From Thiobacillaceae bacterium (GTDB lineage Bacteria; Pseudomonadota; Gammaproteobacteria; Burkholderiales; Thiobacillaceae), in contig JAHENE010000036.1 of NCBI GenBank assembly GCA_024643305.1, forward strand, positions 1 to 12,436: a DNA stretch of 12,436 bases, read 5' to 3'. The notes under the pieces were generated by a model, which was not told the DNA's origin, searched no databases, and saw only the letters and a program-made list of their open reading frames with translations. The position numbers and the translations under genes are program-made. Shown here one piece after another: positions 7,799 through 12,436 of this stretch; position 1 is the first letter of the stretch, and every line of letters begins with the position of its first letter.

Positions 7799-9046
7799 CC
7801 AGCCGATAATGAGGCCGCCGCCGGCAGCGCCCATGCCGGCAATGGCATGACGCGCCATATTCCAGCCGCCAATGGCCCAGACCAGCGCAGACTTGAAGCC
7901 AAGGTTGGCGATATAGGCAAGAACGATTGCGAAAACGGTTTCATCGACCGTGATGCTTTTGAGGCTAAACAGGCGCAATGAAGAAAGTGTAATGGCATCT
8001 ACGTCGGTCAGGCCAGAGACGGCGGCAACGGCATACAAGCCTCGGGTACCAACCTGATCGGAAAGCCAGGCTGAGGATAGCAGCACCGCCGCGTAGAGTG
8101 CGCCGAAAGTAAGGGCTGCGCGGATTTCGGTGGGGTTGGACAAAATCAGTTCGGGAGTTTCGCCAGTTGGTTTGAGTTTGTGTAGTCCGTACCATGCGGC
8201 GAGCGTTCCGGTTGCCAGGCCTGTTGCAAGGATGGGCGCAAGTTTTGCAAATGCCTCAAGCGACAGCACGCCGACCAGAACAGACAGGCGAACCAGTACC
8301 ACCAGATTGGCCAGCACGATGACGACGACGGCAAGCCGCCCCACCGCTTCGTTCCCTTTTCCGTGGCGTGAGAAAGTCAGGGTAGTGGCGGTGCTGGATA
8401 CGATTCCACCCAGCAGACCGATCAGGACCGCGCCACGGCTTTGTCCGACGATGCGCAGCGTGGCGTAGCCTGCAAGGCTGATACCCGAAATCAGTACCAC
8501 CATCCACCAGATCTGGTGCGGGTTGAGCGCACCGTAAGGACCGTAGCCCTGGTTGGGCAAAAGCGGTAGAACGATCAGCGAAAGTACGGCGAATTGTAGG
8601 ATGGAAATCAGATCGCGCCGTGCAAGGGCCTGGCTGATGCCGCGTAGCTCGGCCTTGAAATACAGCAGGATGGTTGCACCAATACCCAACATTGCAGCGA
8701 GCTGCAATTCGTTGAACCAGCACAGCACGCCCAGCCCGTAGCACACGAGCACGGCGCCAACGGTAGTGGTGCCAGGGTCGCCGCTTTCCGTCGGTTGCCT
8801 GGCGTAGGCCGCCACCATCATGCTGCCGGACAACAACAGTCCCACGGCAATCATCCAGGGTGAGCCAGTCTTGTCCGCAATGTGCGAAGCCATGACGGCG
8901 AACAGGGCGGTGAGGGCGAAAGTGCGCAAGCCCGCTTTCGCAGCAGGGTTGCGTTCACGTTCCAGCCCCATGAGCAGGCCCAGGGCCAGCGCCGCCAGGT
9001 ATCGCGGCAGGACGTTGAGGTCAGGTGGCAACCAATCGGGATTCAC
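7781..9046 (-). CDS. MgtC/SapB-DUF4010 family integral membrane protein
   Basis: A 421-residue multi-pass inner-membrane protein with roughly a dozen hydrophobic segments. The N-terminal part has the MgtC/SapB pattern: LMGLERERN (25-33) followed by AGLRTFALTALF (38-49). The rest matches the DUF4010 architecture, with GGIVSSTATTLTFSRHGK and SGLTDVDAITLS as conserved segments in membrane helices. The molecular function of this fused family is not established. MgtC itself is linked to low-magnesium survival and virulence, but that cannot be transferred here. The start is GTG at 9046, overlapping the recJ TGA in the 4-nt string GTGA, so it is almost certainly translated by coupling to recJ. It separates recJ from prfB, which are adjacent in E. 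coli. The 38-nt stretch between it and prfB holds a candidate promoter. Confidence 0.85.
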   Translation of the reverse strand: MNPDWLPPDLNVLPRYLAALALGLLMGLERERNPAAKAGLRTFALTALFAVMASHIADKTGSPWMIAVGLLLSGSMMVAAYARQPTESGDPGTTTVGAVLVCYGLGVLCWFNELQLAAMLGIGATILLYFKAELRGISQALARRDLISILQFAVLSLIVLPLLPNQGYGPYGALNPHQIWWMVVLISGISLAGYATLRIVGQSRGAVLIGLLGGIVSSTATTLTFSRHGKGNEAVGRLAVVVIVLANLVVLVRLSVLVGVLSLEAFAKLAPILATGLATGTLAAWYGLHKLKPTGETPELILSNPTEIRAALTFGALYAAVLLSSAWLSDQVGTRGLYAVAAVSGLTDVDAITLSSLRLFSLKSITVDETVFAIVLAYIANLGFKSALVWAIGGWNMARHAIAGMGAAGGGLIIGWLLMRL

Positions 9047-10737
9047 GGCAAGGTTTCCCAGTAATGCAGTTTCAACTGAATAGCCGACTGGCCATTGAAA
9101 TCATTGAGCATGGCAGTGTAGGTGCCGGCAAATCGATTGGGCAAAGGCTCGCTGTGGAAAAAGGCCATGGCCTCGTAGCGCCTGTTATTTAGCATTACTT
9201 CCAGTTTAAGATGTTTTTCGCCAACGATGCGCTGATTCAGTACCGACAGCTCGCCCTGAAAAAGCGGAGCAGGGAAGCCTTGCCCCCAGACCGCGTTATC
9301 CAGCGTTTTTACCAGTTCCAGATTCAACTCTTCTGGATCGAGTTCACCGTCAGTCTCGATAATTTCCTCGAGATCGGCGGGGGAGAGCCATTCGCGTGCA
9401 AGCTTCTCGAATGCGTTCTGAAAAGTCGGGAAGTCTTCTTCCTTGATCGAAAGTCCTGCCGCCATGGCGTGTCCGCCGAATTTAAGGATGAGGCCAGGAT
9501 GCTGTCGGTCAATCCAGTCGAGCGCATCGCGCAGATGCAGCGCGGCAATGGAACGTCCAGAACCCTTGAGTTCGCCATTCTCGCCCGGTGCAAAGGCGAT
9601 GACGGGACGATGATATTTTTCCTTGATGCGTGAGGCGAGGATGCCGACCACGCCCGCGTGCCATTCGGGATGGTAGACCGCAAGACCGTGACTGTCTTTG
9701 CAGTCCACATCTTCCAACAAGGCTTGCGCCTGTTCCTTCATGTCGGTTTCAATGTCCTTGCGTGAAAGGTTCAGCTCATGCAACTGCTGCGCCAGCGGCA
9801 ACGCTGTTGCAATATCGCGCGCCAACAGGCAATCAATGCCCAGGCGCATGTCTTCCAGCCGGCCGGCTGCATTGAGACGCGGCCCCAGCATGAAACCAAG
9901 GTCAAATACGCTTGCTTTGTCCGGGCGGCGTCCCGCGACCTGCATCAGCGCCTTGATACCGGGCGAGGCCAGACCGGCGCGGATGCGCTGCAATCCCTGG
10001 TTGACGAGAATGCGGTTGTTCGCATCCAGCTTTACGACATCCGCCACCGTGCCTAGCGCGACCCGGTCGAGCAGCACGCGCAGATCGGGCTCGGGCTTGC
10101 CATCGAAGATGCCGCGGCCGCGCAGTTCCGCACGCAACGCCAGCAGCACATAAAACATCACACCCACCCCAGCCAGGTGCTTGCTGGGGAACGGACAACC
10201 CGGCTGGTTGGGATTGACGATGCATGCCGCATCTGGAAGTGTGTCGCCAGGCAGGTGGTGGTCGGTGACATAAACCGGGATGCCCAGTTCATTCGCGGCA
10301 TTCACACCGTCGATGGCAGCGATGCCGTTGTCCACCGTAATCAGCGCGTCGGGCTCCCGCTGTGCAGCCTCTTCAACGATGGCAGGCGACAGCCCATAGC
10401 CGTGCACGGCGCGATTGGGGACGAGGTAATCGACAGTGGCGCCCAGCATACGCAGGCCCTCCACGCCGACTGCACAGGCGGTGGCGCCGTCGGCATCGTA
10501 GTCCGCCACAATGAGGAAACGCGCGCCAGCTTCGATACCGTCAGCCAGTTCTCCTGCCATTTCGCGAATGCCATTCATGGAATCGAAAGGCAGCAGGCTG
10601 GTGAGCCTGGACTGGATGTCTTCCTGGGTTTGTACATTGCGCGCGGCATAGAGCCTGGAGAGCAAGGGGCTTACGCCAAGTTTGAGCAGCTTATGGTAGC
10701 TGTCAGTATCTACACTGCGTGTCTGTATTTTTGGCAC
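9043..10737 (-). CDS. recJ: Single-stranded-DNA-specific 5'-3' exonuclease RecJ
   Basis: RecJ degrades single-stranded DNA 5' to 3' in recombination (RecFOR pathway), mismatch repair and base excision repair. I place the start at GTG 10737, giving 564 aa beginning (M)PKIQTRSVDTDSY. The longer frame from ATG 10803 adds 22 residues, a basic, unconserved extension lying inside glgA, whereas RecJ proteins normally begin close to this PKI-type segment. An AAGG just upstream of the GTG could act as ribosome site. DHH-family motifs, numbered from GTG, are DYDADG (79-84), VDNG (135-138) and DHH (159-161). Further on are the GTVADVV segment, RLNAAGRLEDM, and the DHHA1 motif GGHAMAAGL, then a C-terminal OB-fold. 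All metal-binding residues look intact and the length is close to the usual 560-580. It starts 4 nt after glgA stops and ends overlapping the next start. Confidence 0.93.
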   Translation of the reverse strand: MPKIQTRSVDTDSYHKLLKLGVSPLLSRLYAARNVQTQEDIQSRLTSLLPFDSMNGIREMAGELADGIEAGARFLIVADYDADGATACAVGVEGLRMLGATVDYLVPNRAVHGYGLSPAIVEEAAQREPDALITVDNGIAAIDGVNAANELGIPVYVTDHHLPGDTLPDAACIVNPNQPGCPFPSKHLAGVGVMFYVLLALRAELRGRGIFDGKPEPDLRVLLDRVALGTVADVVKLDANNRILVNQGLQRIRAGLASPGIKALMQVAGRRPDKASVFDLGFMLGPRLNAAGRLEDMRLGIDCLLARDIATALPLAQQLHELNLSRKDIETDMKEQAQALLEDVDCKDSHGLAVYHPEWHAGVVGILASRIKEKYHRPVIAFAPGENGELKGSGRSIAALHLRDALDWIDRQHPGLILKFGGHAMAAGLSIKEEDFPTFQNAFEKLAREWLSPADLEEIIETDGELDPEELNLELVKTLDNAVWGQGFPAPLFQGELSVLNQRIVGEKHLKLEVMLNNRRYEAMAFFHSEPLPNRFAGTYTAMLNDFNGQSAIQLKLHYWETLP

Positions 10738-10741
10738 GACC

Positions 10742-12190
10742 TTAGCCCTCGCACATATCCTGATACAACTCAAGGTATTGGTGCGCACTCTTTTTCCAGC
10801 CAAAATCGCGCGTCATGCCGTTTTTCAGCAGCTTCTGCCAGGCAAGCTTGTGGCGGTAAAGAATCAATGCGCGGCTGACAGTTTCGATGAGCGAGTATTT
10901 GTCCAGAAAGTTGATAACAAAACCAGTGGCCTCACCCTGGTTGAGATTTTCCTGGCTGGCGTGGGTAACTGTGTCGGCCAGGCCGCCGACATTGTTTACC
11001 ACGGGGGGGGTGCCATAGCGCAGGCTGTACATCTGGTTTAACCCGCAGGGTTCGAAGCGCGAGGGCATGAGAAAAATATCTGCGCCCGCCTCGATGCGAT
11101 GGGCAAGCCCTTCGTTGTAGCCGATGACGACTGCGATTCGACCCGGATTGGCATTGGCCAGTTTGCGCCACGTGGTTTCCAGTTTCTGATCGCCACTGCC
11201 CAGCACCACAAGCTGCACACCGAGTTCAAGCAACTTGGGCACTGCCTCGATCACTACATCGGAACCCTTTTGCTCGGTCATCCGGGACACCATGCCGAGG
11301 AGGGGGGTTTTGGCGTTGTATTGCAAACCGAGTTCGCCCTGAAGTGAGAGTTTGTTTGCGGATTTGCCGGCGATGTTGTCGGCGGAATAAGGGGCATAGA
11401 GGTGCGGGTCGGTTGCAGGGTTCCACTCTTGGGTGTCTATGCCGTTGAGAATTCCACTCAACACATTCTTGCGCGCAGACAGCAAACCCTGGAAGCCCAT
11501 GCCAAATTCCTCGGTCTGGATTTCCTTTGCATAGCTGGGGCTAACCGTAGTGATGCGGTCGGCGTAAACCAGGCCAGCCTTCAGGAAGGACAGATTGCCA
11601 TAGTATTCCATACCGTCCACTGAAAAACTTTCCTTGGGCAGGCCTAGTTTCTCAACGACAGCGGCCGGGAATATTCCCTGATATGCAATGTTGTGTATGG
11701 TAAAAACAGATGGAGGGCGAGGGGGTTTCTCAAAATTCAGGAAGGCAGGCGCGAGACCTGTTTGCCAATCGTTGCAATGGAGCACGTCAGCCTTGAAGCC
11801 GAGAGGCGACTTGGAACCGGCCAGCCATGCGGCAAACTGCGACAGTAGGCCGAAACGCAGAGCATTGTCGGGCCAGTCCTGTGCCGATTGATCCTGATAC
11901 AGGCCATCCCTGCCATAGTAGCCAGCATGATCGATAAGGTAGACCGGAACGCCGGTGCCCGGGAAGGTTCCGCGAAGCAGTGCAGTTTCCCCGTGCGTGG
12001 GCAGGTCTATGCGAAACACTCGCGACAGGTTTTCGGCTTTTGCCAGTGCCGATGGATAACCGGGCATCAGCACACGCACATCCACGCCAATATCCTGCAA
12101 GGCTACCGGCAAAGAGCCGCTGACATCGGCGAGTCCGCCGGTTTTGGCCAGGGGATGCGCTTCGGAAGTGGCGAACAGAACTTTCATCAT
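10742..12190 (-). CDS. glgA: Glycogen synthase (ADP-glucose:alpha-1,4-glucan transferase)
   Basis: A 482-aa cytosolic GT5 family enzyme (E. coli GlgA is 477 aa) that extends alpha-1,4-glucan chains from ADP-glucose. The N-terminal ADP-glucose-binding loop KTGGLADV is at 16-23, HCNDWQT at 138-144 and FTIHNIAYQG at 163-172. In the C-terminal domain, Arg303 and Lys308 lie in SRMTEQKG, and Glu380 and Cys382 in SRFEPCGL; these match the E. coli catalytic set Arg300, Lys305, Glu377 and Cys379. The segment GTPPVVNNVGGLADTV (403-418) has Asn-Asn where E. coli has Arg-Arg. The gene has two consecutive ATGs (12190 and 12187); the second fits the usual MKVLF beginning, so the true start may be 3 nt later. 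It is the first gene of the minus-strand block. No other glycogen gene is in the window, although a pentose phosphate gene is divergent to it. Confidence 0.95.
   Translation of the reverse strand: MMKVLFATSEAHPLAKTGGLADVSGSLPVALQDIGVDVRVLMPGYPSALAKAENLSRVFRIDLPTHGETALLRGTFPGTGVPVYLIDHAGYYGRDGLYQDQSAQDWPDNALRFGLLSQFAAWLAGSKSPLGFKADVLHCNDWQTGLAPAFLNFEKPPRPPSVFTIHNIAYQGIFPAAVVEKLGLPKESFSVDGMEYYGNLSFLKAGLVYADRITTVSPSYAKEIQTEEFGMGFQGLLSARKNVLSGILNGIDTQEWNPATDPHLYAPYSADNIAGKSANKLSLQGELGLQYNAKTPLLGMVSRMTEQKGSDVVIEAVPKLLELGVQLVVLGSGDQKLETTWRKLANANPGRIAVVIGYNEGLAHRIEAGADIFLMPSRFEPCGLNQMYSLRYGTPPVVNNVGGLADTVTHASQENLNQGEATGFVINFLDKYSLIETVSRALILYRHKLAWQKLLKNGMTRDFGWKKSAHQYLELYQDMCEG
11003..11010. repeat. 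Homopolymeric C8 tract within glgA
   Basis: Eight consecutive G on the + strand (C8 in the glgA sense) encode Thr-Pro-Pro in GTPPVV (403-408). The reading frame is intact here. Such a tract is a potential slippage site and a place where a sequencing indel would break glgA. Confidence 0.7.
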
Positions 12191-12331
12191 GTAATTGTTA
12201 TCTCAGTTGCTCAGAGTATAACGTTCGAATGAATCAACAGTTCGCCGGACTGAGCCCGTTTTTTGCTTAAGTAAACCCAGGGCATGGAAAAGCATTGCAC
12301 TATGCTGAACAAGTGGAATAAGGAGTCGAAT
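12191..12331. promoter_or_regulatory. Divergent intergenic region between glgA and the 6-phosphogluconate dehydrogenase gene
   Basis: This 141-bp AT-richer stretch must hold the start signals for both divergent genes. For glgA, a TATACT at 12220-12215 (minus strand) is a fair -10, but no good -35 stands 16-18 bp upstream. For the + strand gene, AAGGAG at 12320-12325 is a good ribosome site 6 nt before ATG 12332; TATGCT at 12301-12306 is a weak -10 candidate. GCTCAG (12209-12214) and CTGAGC (12250-12255) are inverted copies 36 bp apart, and a TTCGAA palindrome lies between them, so a regulator site is possible. There is no sign of an RNA gene. Confidence 0.5.
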
Positions 12332-12436
12332 ATGCAGGAAACCGGATTAATCGGGTTGGGGCGCATGGGTGCCAACATGGCGCGTCGACTGTCGCGCGCG
12401 GGTCTGAAACTGGCGGTACACAACCGAACCCATGAG
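12332..12436 (+). CDS. gnd: 6-phosphogluconate dehydrogenase (decarboxylating), 5' end only
   Basis: The first 35 codons of a gene that leaves the window on the right. The peptide has the Rossmann motif GLIGLGRMGANMARRL (5-20), with the NADP-binding GxGxxG at Gly8, Gly10 and Gly13, then a second strand LAVHNRTHE. The GLGRMGANM string is characteristic of 6-phosphogluconate dehydrogenases, especially the shorter bacterial type; the related 3-hydroxyisobutyrate dehydrogenase family is the main alternative, since only the N-terminus is visible. The enzyme would oxidise and decarboxylate 6-phosphogluconate to ribulose 5-phosphate with reduction of NAD(P). The ATG at 12332 is supported by AAGGAG with 6-nt spacing. 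It is divergent from glgA, so both may respond to carbon status, but nothing in the sequence proves that. Confidence 0.75.
   Translation, partial: MQETGLIGLGRMGANMARRLSRAGLKLAVHNRTHE

Noticed and set aside
10177..10878. A 233-codon + strand frame opposite recJ and the end of glgA.
   Set aside because: It is antisense to conserved RecJ motifs, has no credible ribosome site and spans the glgA-recJ junction.
12246..12264. CGG...CCG followed by six T on the + strand, resembling an intrinsic terminator.
   Set aside because: The stem is only three base pairs and no + strand gene lies upstream to be terminated.
1..12436. Search for mobile elements, CRISPR arrays, tRNA/rRNA genes, toxin-antitoxin or defence modules.
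   Set aside because: The whole window is accounted for by housekeeping-type genes with short gaps. No repeat arrays, transposase motifs or RNA-gene signatures were seen.

Overview
The window looks like ordinary chromosomal DNA from a motile Gram-negative proteobacterium, most likely a betaproteobacterium. Grounds for this are the E. coli-like recJ–prfB–lysS order, a bifunctional MnmC, a proteobacterial GlgA and the tail of the flagellar sigma factor FliA. A placement near Nitrosomonadales/Gallionellaceae is only an impression from gene style. No insertion sequence, CRISPR array, tRNA, rRNA or phage gene is visible.

Layout: on the + strand at the left edge, the last codons of fliA (1-85) are followed by a small unrecognised gene (121-387). 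It ends 9 bp from the end of a long minus-strand block that runs right to left from 12190 to 397: glgA (glycogen synthase), recJ (single-strand exonuclease), an MgtC/DUF4010 membrane protein, prfB (release factor 2, with a programmed +1 frameshift), a DUF486 small membrane protein, lysS (lysyl-tRNA synthetase), mnmC (wobble-uridine modification) and copA (Cu(I)-exporting ATPase). Junctions are tight: 4 nt glgA/recJ, a 4-nt GTGA overlap recJ/MgtC-DUF4010, 27 nt to the next start element and 38 nt in all before prfB, 2 nt prfB/DUF486, 105 nt DUF486/lysS, 9 nt lysS/mnmC and 8 nt mnmC/copA. This suggests one or a few polycistronic units, with possible new starts before prfB and before lysS. At the right edge, across a 141-bp divergent intergenic region, the start of a 6-phosphogluconate dehydrogenase gene (12332 onward) runs off the window on the + strand.

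Functional themes: translation (prfB, lysS, mnmC) forms the core. LysS charges tRNA-Lys and MnmC finishes the wobble uridine of tRNA-Lys(UUU) among others, so their adjacency is sensible. recJ is a conserved neighbour of that core. glgA and the divergent dehydrogenase gene link to carbon storage and the pentose phosphate pathway. copA is an apparent passenger at the 3' end of the block, with no copper regulator or chaperone gene visible.

Two genes are easy to mis-annotate. prfB must be read across an in-frame TGA to give 367 aa rather than the 280-aa fragment. recJ most likely starts at an internal GTG (564 aa) rather than at the upstream ATG inside glgA. I found no convincing previously undescribed system; the findings are refinements and contextual oddities.
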